This document shows, piece after piece, positions 1 to 6,711 of a DNA stretch of 12,653 bases. Position 1 is the stretch's first letter, and every line of letters begins with the position of its first letter. A program made the translations under genes and the position numbers. The notes under the pieces are model-generated. The model had not been told where the DNA came from. It saw only the letters and a list, made by a program, of their open reading frames with translations, and searched no databases. This DNA comes from CAZGMN01 sp964645765 (GTDB taxonomy: Bacteria; Acidobacteriota; Aminicenantia; Aminicenantales; Aminicenantaceae), in the NCBI GenBank assembly GCA_964645765.1, contig CAZYBE010000057.1, positions 1-12,653 of the forward strand. The letters are read 5' to 3'.

Positions 1-35
1 ACGTGCGCGGCGTGGGGTATCGATTTGATGGCTAA
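1..35 (+). CDS. 3' end of an OmpR/PhoB-type response regulator (partial, truncated by window edge)
   Basis: Reading from base 3, the codons give VRGVGYRFDG and then TAA at 33-35. This is the classic last strand of the winged-helix DNA-binding domain of OmpR/PhoB/RegX3-type response regulators, where the G-V-G-Y-R-F core is highly conserved. Only ten codons are inside the window, so the receiver domain cannot be seen. It lies 77 bases upstream of the PD40 protein gene on the same strand. A winged-helix activator without a receiver domain (CadC-like) would end the same way. Confidence 0.7.
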   Translation, partial: VRGVGYRFDG

Positions 36-98
36 GGTCTGACACAACCGTGACAGTTTCGTGATTGGCCGAGGACAGGGAGGCCGTACTCTGATGGC

Positions 99-104
99 AG
101 GAGG
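99..104 (+). promoter_or_regulatory. Strong Shine-Dalgarno for the PD40 protein
   Basis: AGGAGG lies eight bases before the ATG at 113. It is a perfect match to the anti-SD core and fixes the start of the 702-residue ORF. Confidence 0.8.
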
Positions 105-112
105 AAAAAACC

Positions 113-2221
113 ATGAAAACACGTCACATCGGTTTGATTGGAGCGGCGCTACTTGCTGTCTTCCTGGCAGCTTTGCTTGCCGCGGGCCAGAAGAGCGACC
201 AAGCTGAGTTGGCCCTCAAGGCCGCCATTAAAACAGAAACCGTGGATGGAAACCTGAAGGGCGCCATCGAGCAGTACAAGAAGATCGCCGCGCAGCCCGG
301 CGCCGGTCGGACCACGGTCGCGACCGCTTTGCTGCGGATGGGCCAGTGCTACGAAAAGTTGGGCAATGCCGAGGCCCGCACAGCCTACGAGCGCCTGGTG
401 CGCGACTTCGCCGACCAGGCCGAACAGGCGCAGGCAGCGCGGGCCAGGCTGGCCGCATTGGCCGGGACTCCAAGCCGGACTGCCGGCACAGAGATGACGA
501 TTCGGAGGGTATGGTCAGGTGCTGAGGTGGATTCCACCGGGTCACCTTCTCCGGATGGAAGATACCTTTCCATCATGGACTCTGAATCGGGGGGCGATTT
601 GGCCATTTGGGAAATCGCGAGCGGCCAGAAGCGCCGACTTACGAACAAGGATAGGTCAACGGCCGAAGGGGTTCTCGCGTCGAAATGGTCCCCTGATGGC
701 AAGAAGATCGCCTATTGCTGGCTGAAAAAAGAGCTCACCGGCGAACTCAGGATCATCGGGAGTGACGGATCCGAGCCTCGGATTCTGCCGCCGGTCTGGC
801 CTCTGGATTGGTCCCCGGATGGCAGGTCTATTCTCGCCTATGTTCCGAGGAACAATGCCAGTCCTGAGCGGATGGTCCGGGTATCTGTGGCGGATGGTTC
901 TTTGACTACCCTCGGCACGGCTGAGAAGCCGATCTCCTCACGGACCGCAAGCTACTCGGCAGATGGGAAGTACATTATCTATCACGCGCCGCAGCAGGAC
1001 GGGTCTCCGGAACGCGATATTTTCATAGTTTCCATTGATGGAAAACAGGGCATCCCGCTTGTCAAGCACCCCGCCGATGATCAGCTCCTCGGCTGGGTGC
1101 CGGGCTCCGACACCGTCCTCTTCGCCAGCGACCGGACAGGAACGAAGGATGCCTGGGCGCTTCATGTTGTTGACGGAAAACCTCAAGGTGAGCCGGTACT
1201 GGTCAGGAAAGACATCGGACAAATATCGCCCATGGGATTTACCGATAGAGGTTCTTTTTACTACAACCTCGGGGTAAGCGTCGTGGATGTTTTCGAGGGC
1301 TCGCTGGATTTAGCCAAGGGGACGGTTGTGGAGCCGCCCAAGAAGATCATCCAGCGCGTGGCAGGCACCAACTACTCTGCTGAATGGTCTCCCGACGGCA
1401 AATACCTGGCCTATGTTTCGGAGCGCAAAGCGGGGTCCGCGTCGCAAAGCTCATACATCCTGTGCATTCGTTCCGATCAAACCGGAGAAGAGCGGGAAGT
1501 CCCGCTTCCCATTGAATCCTTCTGGAAGATGCACTGGTCGGCTGACAGTCGCGCGGTGTTTGCCGCGATGTACGACAAGACAAACCAGGGCCTGTTCAAG
1601 ATCGACATCCAAACCGGCCAGCAAACTCTTCTGGCCCGAAGCGGGTGGTCCGATTCGCTGATCAAGAATTTCGCGGTTTCGCCGGACGGAAAGTCGGTTT
1701 ATTACTCGCATTTCCAATGGGTGAAGAAGCTGGTGACGATCATCAGGCATGACCTGGAGACGGGACAGGAAAAGGAAATCTATCGGAAAGTGGCTCCCCC
1801 GGATATCGGCGCCGTGACGGTCTCACCTGACGGGAAGTACCTGTCCTTCAGCACTGGGGAATTAAATGCGAGCGGGAAGCCTGTCATGGTCATACGGATC
1901 ATGCCGGCGGCGGGCGGTGAAACACGAGATCTTCTCCGGGGAATACTCGAAAACGACGCCTACGTTTCCCGTCATGCCTGGACTCCGGATGGCAAGACCA
2001 TCCTTTTTGTCAAAAGAACAACCAGCGCAAAAGAAGATAAACGTGAGTTATGGCAAATACCTTCCGCAGGCGGAGAACCCAAGAAGATCAACATCGGCAT
2101 GGAGCTGCGTGAAATGGGGCTTCATCCGGATGGGCGGCGGATTGTTTTCACATCCGGAAAAAACTCCAAAGAAATCTGGGTGATGGAGAACTTCCTGCCG
2201 CCGCTGAAAGTCGCCAAGTAG
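113..2221 (+). CDS. Secreted PD40 (WD40-like) beta-propeller protein with N-terminal TPR-like segment
   Basis: 702 residues. Residues 1-24 form a signal peptide (basic MKTRH, then a hydrophobic core rich in Ala/Leu) with no lipobox cysteine. Residues ~28-118 are helical and TPR/YbgF-like (AIEQYKKIAAQ, ALLRMGQCYEKLGN). Residues ~130-702 carry about ten PD40/TolB-type turn motifs of the S/T/H-x-D-G kind: SPDG at 146, 193, 234, 426, 523 and 571, SADG at 282, SADS at 476, TPDG at 624 and HPDG at 671. That is enough for one large or two smaller propellers. No catalytic domain (for example S9 peptidase) follows, and the protein ends at EIWVMENFLPP. The likely role is periplasmic or cell-surface protein or ligand binding; the partner is unknown. 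It sits between a response-regulator tail and a histidine-kinase remnant, so it may have belonged to a signalling locus (inference). The start is set by the AGGAGG at 99-104. Base composition is clearly richer in G+C than the genes after 2540. Confidence 0.9.
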   Translation: MKTRHIGLIGAALLAVFLAALLAAGQKSDQAELALKAAIKTETVDGNLKGAIEQYKKIAAQPGAGRTTVATALLRMGQCYEKLGNAEARTAYERLVRDFADQAEQAQAARARLAALAGTPSRTAGTEMTIRRVWSGAEVDSTGSPSPDGRYLSIMDSESGGDLAIWEIASGQKRRLTNKDRSTAEGVLASKWSPDGKKIAYCWLKKELTGELRIIGSDGSEPRILPPVWPLDWSPDGRSILAYVPRNNASPERMVRVSVADGSLTTLGTAEKPISSRTASYSADGKYIIYHAPQQDGSPERDIFIVSIDGKQGIPLVKHPADDQLLGWVPGSDTVLFASDRTGTKDAWALHVVDGKPQGEPVLVRKDIGQISPMGFTDRGSFYYNLGVSVVDVFEGSLDLAKGTVVEPPKKIIQRVAGTNYSAEWSPDGKYLAYVSERKAGSASQSSYILCIRSDQTGEEREVPLPIESFWKMHWSADSRAVFAAMYDKTNQGLFKIDIQTGQQTLLARSGWSDSLIKNFAVSPDGKSVYYSHFQWVKKLVTIIRHDLETGQEKEIYRKVAPPDIGAVTVSPDGKYLSFSTGELNASGKPVMVIRIMPAAGGETRDLLRGILENDAYVSRHAWTPDGKTILFVKRTTSAKEDKRELWQIPSAGGEPKKINIGMELREMGLHPDGRRIVFTSGKNSKEIWVMENFLPPLKVAK

Positions 2222-2241
2222 GCGGTAAAAACGGTGACGGA

Positions 2242-2278
2242 AGCGAGGCAGGCGCCGATTCGCGGCGCCTGCCTTGCT
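2242..2278 (+). terminator. Strong GC-rich hairpin after the PD40 gene
   Basis: It begins 20 bases after the TAG stop. Bases 2247-2257 (GGCAGGCGCCG) pair perfectly with 2263-2273 around a five-base loop. Pairing extends outward to 2242/2278 with one G-T wobble, giving a stem of about 16 bp. There is no clear T-run afterwards, so it could be a factor-assisted terminator or an mRNA 3' stabiliser rather than a classical intrinsic terminator. Confidence 0.6.
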
Positions 2279-2354
2279 GCACCTCTGTTGCGGGTGACGA
2301 TTGGTGACACTGTTTTACAGTCTTGGAAGCGCCGCGCAGCCCGGCCTGTGGTAG

Positions 2355-2543
2355 ATTAGCCACCATTTAGCTGCATTACGCCACATTCTCTATCGCCGGG
2401 CGATTCGGATCTACCTTCTGGCGATCGTGGCGCCCGCGCTGGTGCTGCTGTAGCTCGGCCTGAAATCGGTCCAGCGGCAGCACGACGCCATCAACGCGCT
2501 TCTCGTTTCCAATCTGCGCCTTTCCGGCGAAAAACTGGCCAAG
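2355..2543 (+). pseudogene. Decayed N-terminus of a probable sensor histidine kinase
   Basis: In the frame of base 2397 the codons read YRRAIRIYLLAIVAPALVLL, then TAG at 2451-2453, then LGLKSVQRQHDAIN...NLRLSGEKLA. A basic start, one hydrophobic membrane segment and a following charged helix with RLSGEKLA resemble the N-termini of acidobacterial sensor histidine kinases. The TAG probably replaces a Tyr codon (LLYLGLK expected). No ATG, GTG or TTG exists in this frame between the preceding stop (2352-2354) and the membrane segment. The reading continues without a frame change into proline dehydrogenase sequence at about 2540, so the kinase catalytic region is gone. The family call is from memory of similar N-termini and is moderate. 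That the segment is broken coding sequence is more certain. This stretch and the hairpin at 2242-2278 account for the 322 bases between 2222 and 2543. Confidence 0.45.
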
Positions 2544-2828
2544 ATGCTCTTTGAGAGAGGCGTCTATCCGGCTGTGGCCACCCACGACGATAAGCTCATC
2601 CAGGCAACAAAGGATTACGTGGCAGAGCACAACATCTCAAGAGACGACTTTGAACTCCAGCTCCTTTACGGCATCCGGAGCAAAACCCAGCAGAGGCTCG
2701 CCGAAGAGGGATACAGGGTGAGGGTCTATGTCCCGTTTGGCACTCACTGGCTCCCCTACTTTTACAGAAGGCTGAGGGAACGCAAAGAGAATGTCTTCTT
2801 TGTTATCAAGAATTTGTTTAAAAAATAG
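2544..2828 (+). pseudogene. C-terminal fragment of proline dehydrogenase (5' part missing)
   Basis: 94 codons from the internal ATG, against about 300 for a full proline dehydrogenase. The fragment carries the last strands and helices of the FAD-binding TIM barrel: GVYPAVATHDD (residues 6-16), FELQLLYGIR (36-45), YRVRVYVPFG (57-66) and YFYRRLRERKENVFF (72-86). The Arg pair at 75-76 matches the pair that binds the proline carboxylate in the family. The N-terminal two thirds, including much of the FAD site, are absent and replaced by histidine-kinase-like sequence in the same frame, with no SD before the ATG. It cannot encode active enzyme on its own. It could be a true remnant, or the end of an intact gene cut by a wrong contig join. 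A convergent ppdK starts 79 bases further on. Composition matches the genes to its right, not those to its left. Confidence 0.8.
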
Positions 2829-2907
2829 AGGAAAAAGCCTTTAAACCTTAAAGAAAGAATTTAGCCGCTCAACGTCAGGCAATCTTTAAGAATATCCAGA
2901 ATAAGTC

Positions 2908-5637
2908 TTAATCCCCGGATATTTCAATCTTTCGCTTCTCAATCACAGCCACTTGAGCTGCAGCCAAACGGGCAATGGGGACCTGGTAGGCAGAACAGCT
3001 GACATAGTCGAGGCCGATTTTATGGCAAAAGAAAATAGACCTTGGCTCTCCGCCATGCACACCGCATATCCCAATTTTTAGGTTCGGCCTTGTCTTCCGA
3101 CCCTTCTCCACAGCCATCTTCATCATTTCACCCACGCCAGTGATGTCTATTGTTTCAAAGGGGTTGCTTTTCCAGATTCCATGGGCTAAATAATAGGCAA
3201 GAAAGCCAGCCCCGTCATCGCGGGAAAGTCCATAGATGGTTTGGGTCAGGTCGTTGGTTCCGAACGAAAAAAACTCAGCTTCCTTGGCAATCTCGTCAGC
3301 TGTGATAGCTGCTCTGGGAACCTCGATCATCGTGCCCACAGAATACTCAATCTTCACTTCGTATTTATCCATCACTTCTTCAGCGACCCGTTGAATGATT
3401 TTCTTCTGATTGGAAAACTCTTCCCGTGTCCCCACTAGAGGAATCATGATTTCAGGATAGACCCTTTCTTTCTCCTTCGCCAGCTCGCAGACAGCCTCGA
3501 AAATGGCTGTGGCTTGCATTTCTATGATTTCAGGATAAGAAATCCCGAGGCGGCAGCCTCGATGGCCGAGCATGGGGTTGAACTCGGATAGGGCTTTAAC
3601 TCGCTCCAGCAACTTCTCCAATTCTCTGATCTTCTCTCCTTTCTCTTTACCTGAAGCCTTCAAGACCGCCAGCTCAACCATCAGGTCCTCTTTCCTGGGG
3701 AGGAATTCATGAAGTGGAGGGTCGATGGTGCGGATGGTCACCGGATGGCCTTTCATCTCTTTGAAAAATTCATAAAAATCTTTTCTCTGGAAGGGAAGAA
3801 GTTTGCTCAGAGCTTTCCGTCTTTCCTCCTCGGTTTCAGAGAGGATCATCTCTTTGATAAAGGGAAGACGCTCCTTATCAAAAAACATGTGCTCTGTTCG
3901 GGCCAGCCCGATACCTTCTGCTCCAAAAGCAAAGGCCACCTTAGCATCTGCAGGTGTATCGGTGTTGGCTCGAACTTTTAGCCTCTTAACCCGGTCTGCC
4001 CAGAAGAGCAGTTTTCTGAAATCCTGATATATCTCGGATTCCTCGGGCTTTTTCTCTCCGCGCACGACCTGGATGATCTCCGAAGGCTGGGTTGGTATTT
4101 GACCTTCGAAAACCTCTCCTGAGGTCCCGTCGATGGATATCCAGTCCCCTTCTTTGATATGAGTCTTGCCGACTTCGAATGACCTCTGCTCTTCATTTAA
4201 CCTTATGTCTCCGCAGCCGACGATGGCAGGCTTCCCCATCTGCCGCCCGACAACGGCTGCATGGGAGGTCATTCCGCCGGTGGCTGTCAAAATGCCCTGA
4301 GAAGCGCTCATCCCATGAATGTCATCAGGAGATGTTTCGTCTCTGACCAGAATGACTCTCTTCCCCTCTCTCTTCCAGGCGACGGCTTCATCGGCACTAA
4401 AGACCACTTGTCCGGTTGCCGCTCCGGGAGAAGCAGCCAGTCCTCGGCCAAAGCCCTTGTGTCTCTCTTTTTCCATCGGGTCAAATACAGGATGGAGGAG
4501 CTGGTTTAAAGCCTCGGGCGGAACCATCAACAGAGCTTCTTCCTTGCTGACCAAGCCCTCCTCTATCATATCCACGGCAATCCTCACTGCCGCCAGCCCT
4601 GTTCTCTTGCCGTTTCTTGTCTGGAGCATAAAGAGCTTTCCATCCTCAATCGTGAATTCAAAATCCTGAACATCATGGTAATGCTTCTCCAACCTGTTGG
4701 TGATAACCTTCAGCTCTTTGAAAACAGTTGGCATCTCCTTCTCTAAAAGCTTGAGAGAAGAAGGAGTCCGGACACCGGCAACAACATCCTCTCCCTGGGC
4801 ATTGAAGAGATATTCGCCGTACAACTCCTTTTCTCCTGTAGCAGGATTTCTGGTGAATCCCACTCCAGTGGCGGATTTCTCTCCAATATTTCCAAAAACC
4901 ATCTGCTGGATGTTGACCGCAGTCCCCAAGTCATCAGGAATGTAATTCAAACGGCGGTAAGTCACAGCGCGGGGATTGTTCCAGGACCTGAAGACAGCGG
5001 CAATGGACATGAAGAGCTGCTGGTTAATGTCCTGGGGAAATTCTTTTCCAGTCTCTTTCTTGACCAAATCTTCATAGCGCGGAATGAGCTCTTCCAAGTC
5101 TTCGGCCGATAGCTCATGGTCATAGAGGACATTTTTTTCCGTCTTTTTCTTCTTAAGGATTTCCTCGAATCTCTTCTTGGGTATGTCCAGAACAACATCA
5201 CCGAACATATGAATCAAACGGCGATAACAATCTAAAGCGAATCGCCTGTTTCCACTCTTTTTCGCCAGACCCTCTAAGGTTCTGTCATTCAAGCCAAGGT
5301 TTAAGACAGTGTCCATCATCCCTGGCATGGAAAACTTGGCTCCTGAACGGACAGAGAGAAGAAGGGGATTATCTTGTTCCCCAAACCTCTGCCTAGTTAT
5401 TCTCTCCAGCTTCTTCAGGCCGAGAAATATCTCCTCTTCGACTCCAGCGGGAATTTTACCTCCTGCCCTTGCAAATAAATTACAGACCTCAGTGGAAATG
5501 GTGAAGCCTGGAGGAACAGGCAGGTCGATTCCAGCCATCTCGGCGAGATTAGCTCCTTTTCCTCCCAGGATATCTTTCATATCCTTGTTTCCGTCAGCAT
5601 GGTCTTTTCCGAAAAAATATACATATTTTTTTGCCAT
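2908..5637 (-). CDS. ppdK: Pyruvate, phosphate dikinase (PPDK)
   Basis: 909 residues from the chosen start, the usual length for bacterial PPDK. It interconverts pyruvate + ATP + Pi and PEP + AMP + PPi in the cytoplasm. It can run as a PPi-based glycolytic step or for gluconeogenesis. Domains in order: ATP-grasp nucleotide-binding part (ILGGKGANLAEMA near residue 28; SVRSGAKFSMPGMMDT near 95), swivelling phosphohistidine domain with the catalytic His at 459 in GGMTSHAAVVGR, and the PEP/pyruvate TIM barrel (MLGHRGCRLG; GTMIEVPRAA; FFSFGTNDLTQ; GICGVHGGEP with acid/base Cys 858). The usual CGEHGG is CGVHGG here, and the usual SPFRVP is SAYQVP. An upstream in-frame ATG at 5652 would add five residues. 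It has no SD of its own, and the GAGGAG lies just upstream of the second ATG, so 5637 is preferred. The gene has its own promoter at 5667-5695 and is probably monocistronic. Confidence 0.97.
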   Translation of the reverse strand: MAKKYVYFFGKDHADGNKDMKDILGGKGANLAEMAGIDLPVPPGFTISTEVCNLFARAGGKIPAGVEEEIFLGLKKLERITRQRFGEQDNPLLLSVRSGAKFSMPGMMDTVLNLGLNDRTLEGLAKKSGNRRFALDCYRRLIHMFGDVVLDIPKKRFEEILKKKKTEKNVLYDHELSAEDLEELIPRYEDLVKKETGKEFPQDINQQLFMSIAAVFRSWNNPRAVTYRRLNYIPDDLGTAVNIQQMVFGNIGEKSATGVGFTRNPATGEKELYGEYLFNAQGEDVVAGVRTPSSLKLLEKEMPTVFKELKVITNRLEKHYHDVQDFEFTIEDGKLFMLQTRNGKRTGLAAVRIAVDMIEEGLVSKEEALLMVPPEALNQLLHPVFDPMEKERHKGFGRGLAASPGAATGQVVFSADEAVAWKREGKRVILVRDETSPDDIHGMSASQGILTATGGMTSHAAVVGRQMGKPAIVGCGDIRLNEEQRSFEVGKTHIKEGDWISIDGTSGEVFEGQIPTQPSEIIQVVRGEKKPEESEIYQDFRKLLFWADRVKRLKVRANTDTPADAKVAFAFGAEGIGLARTEHMFFDKERLPFIKEMILSETEEERRKALSKLLPFQRKDFYEFFKEMKGHPVTIRTIDPPLHEFLPRKEDLMVELAVLKASGKEKGEKIRELEKLLERVKALSEFNPMLGHRGCRLGISYPEIIEMQATAIFEAVCELAKEKERVYPEIMIPLVGTREEFSNQKKIIQRVAEEVMDKYEVKIEYSVGTMIEVPRAAITADEIAKEAEFFSFGTNDLTQTIYGLSRDDGAGFLAYYLAHGIWKSNPFETIDITGVGEMMKMAVEKGRKTRPNLKIGICGVHGGEPRSIFFCHKIGLDYVSCSAYQVPIARLAAAQVAVIEKRKIEISGD

Positions 5638-5644
5638 CTTTTGA

Positions 5645-5650
5645 CTCCTC
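5645..5650 (-). promoter_or_regulatory. Shine-Dalgarno deciding the ppdK start
   Basis: On the minus strand GAGGAG lies seven bases before the ATG at 5637 and overlaps the alternative ATG at 5652. It supports the internal start. Confidence 0.7.
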
Positions 5651-5666
5651 ATATAATTAACAAAAA

Positions 5667-5695
5667 AATATACACGTAACCCCGGGAAAATTCAA
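5667..5695 (-). promoter_or_regulatory. Sigma-70-type promoter for ppdK
   Basis: Minus strand: -35 TTGAAT (complement of 5690-5695), 17-base spacer, -10 TATATT (complement of 5667-5672, five of six consensus bases). Expected transcription start is near 5660, giving a leader of about 20 bases with the SD inside it. Confidence 0.55.
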
Positions 5696-5724
5696 GAGTT
5701 GCTCCGGCCAGCGGGCACCATTGG

Positions 5725-5748
5725 AAAAAAAGGAGACTGTCCTTTTTA
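5725..5748 (-). terminator. Terminator-like hairpin after the MauE/DoxX gene
   Basis: AAAAAGGA at 5727-5734 pairs with TCCTTTTT at 5740-5747 around the loop GACTG, and A/T runs lie on both outer sides. On the minus strand it lies about 47 bases after the MauE/DoxX stop and ends in a run of T, so it can terminate the aminotransferase-rhodanese-MauE operon. It stands upstream of the ppdK promoter and so insulates it. A related hairpin lies at 9874-9905. Confidence 0.55.
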
Positions 5749-5793
5749 TTGGCTTTTTATTAGACAAACAGGATGGAGAATCGAATTAAGTTC

Positions 5794-6204
5794 TTACTGT
5801 TTTCGGGAAAAAAATATATTTAGCGAAAAAAAAAGCAGAAGGCTATCGGTGAGTATCAGCTTGTAGTCCGCTTTTTGGCTGAGGCTGCCAAAGCAGCCGC
5901 AATCAATATCCAGACCCCTGAGGATGGCGCTGATGATTAGAACTAAAAACCCGGCCAGGAGGCAGGAGACAAGAAGGGCGCTGGCGTTGCGGAACACCCC
6001 CAAGATTAGCAAAACGCCGCAGAGCACTTCAAGCCAGGGCAAAACCAGGGCCAGGAACAAGGAGATGACCCGGGGAAATACTCTGTAGTCGGCAATGCCC
6101 TGAGCAAACTCCAGCGGGTCGAAAATTTTGAGAATCCCCGCCCAGAGGAATACGCCGCCAACGACAAGCCTCAAAACAAGAAGAATATACTTATTTCGAA
6201 TCAT
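5794..6204 (-). CDS. MauE/DoxX-family redox-associated inner-membrane protein
   Basis: 136 residues with four hydrophobic segments (about 6-26, 45-68, 72-95 and 115-132), typical of the DoxX/MauE four-helix fold. The N-terminal LRLVVGGVFLWAGILKIFDP is the family's usual first helix and turn. The motif DIDCGCFG (Cys 102 and 104), at the end of the third helix, is the hallmark of MauE-like members, which are linked to thiol/disulfide or electron-transfer chemistry. MauE itself is needed for assembly of methylamine dehydrogenase, but no mau genes are here, so that role is not implied. The start overlaps the end of the rhodanese gene by 14 bases, with AGAGG directly before the ATG, so translation is probably coupled. 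The two products likely act together on reduced sulfur or a thiol at the membrane (inference). Confidence 0.85.
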   Translation of the reverse strand: MIRNKYILLVLRLVVGGVFLWAGILKIFDPLEFAQGIADYRVFPRVISLFLALVLPWLEVLCGVLLILGVFRNASALLVSCLLAGFLVLIISAILRGLDIDCGCFGSLSQKADYKLILTDSLLLFFSLNIFFSRKQ

Positions 6205-6676
6205 CCTCTCGCTCCACTGGCAAGCCCTTCTTCAGCCATTCCACCCAGCCGCCGAAAAAGACCTTGATCGGCGTAAAGCCCTTTTTGTGGAGAACCTTGG
6301 ACAAGGCCACGCTCGACTGGCATTCGCTCCCGTCACAGTAGACAACCAAAGTCTTTTTAATCGGAATAAAACGTAAATCCAGGGTCTCTTCTTTGTGCTC
6401 GACAAAAGGGACGTTCACAGCTCCCAGGATATGTCCCTTGCGGAAATCTTTCTTGTCACGGCTATCGATGAAAAGGGCTTCTCCTCCTGAAAAAAGGTCC
6501 TCCGCCTCTTCGAGGGCGATAAAAGTGATCGAGGGATAGTCTTCTTTGGAGAGGAAAGCATGGCGGAATTCGCCCTGAAAGTATTTTTTTATCAGGCCGA
6601 GATGGGTGAGAAGCCCGAGGGCCGAGCCTAAAGCAAGGATGAGAACGATGTGCTGAAGAAGCTTTTTGAGATTCAT
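6191..6676 (-). CDS. Membrane-anchored rhodanese-like sulfurtransferase
   Basis: 161 residues. One N-terminal membrane segment (about 8-28) is followed by a single rhodanese domain (about 52-152) that probably faces the periplasm. Conserved points seen are ALFIDSRDKKDFRKGHI (residues 67-83), GAVNVPF (85-91) and the active-site loop beginning at Cys 114 in VVYCDGSECQSS. The domain closes with the usual FFGGWVEWLKKGLPV. Rhodaneses carry a persulfide on the loop Cys and pass sulfur to an acceptor. The second Cys (119) in the loop gives a C-x4-C pattern, common in members found beside MauE/DoxX proteins, and suggests redox use rather than cyanide detoxification. No good SD is visible before the ATG. 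The gene starts 35 bases after the aminotransferase stop, so it is probably in that operon. Confidence 0.9.
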   Translation of the reverse strand: MNLKKLLQHIVLILALGSALGLLTHLGLIKKYFQGEFRHAFLSKEDYPSITFIALEEAEDLFSGGEALFIDSRDKKDFRKGHILGAVNVPFVEHKEETLDLRFIPIKKTLVVYCDGSECQSSVALSKVLHKKGFTPIKVFFGGWVEWLKKGLPVEREDDSK

Positions 6677-6711
6677 GAAAAGCTTAAAAAAGAGAAATCT
6701 TTCCCGGCTTT

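Noticed and set aside
65..92. Possible promoter TTGGCC/16/TACTCT before the PD40 gene
   Set aside because: The match to consensus is poor at -10 and the spacer is short. The gene may be read from the regulator upstream.
2309..2321. ACTGT/ACAGT inverted repeat in the gap after the PD40 gene, with nearby GGTGAC copies
   Set aside because: Five-base arms and short direct repeats are expected by chance. There is no gene start nearby that it could control.
2376..2630. Minus-strand ORF of 84 codons across the remnant junction
   Set aside because: The plus strand gives recognisable proline dehydrogenase and membrane-segment sequence in the same place, and the minus reading shows no motif.
2839..2853. 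CTTTAA/TTAAAG inverted repeat between the proline dehydrogenase fragment and ppdK
   Set aside because: The six-pair stem is almost all A-T with a three-base loop. It is too weak to call a terminator for either convergent gene.
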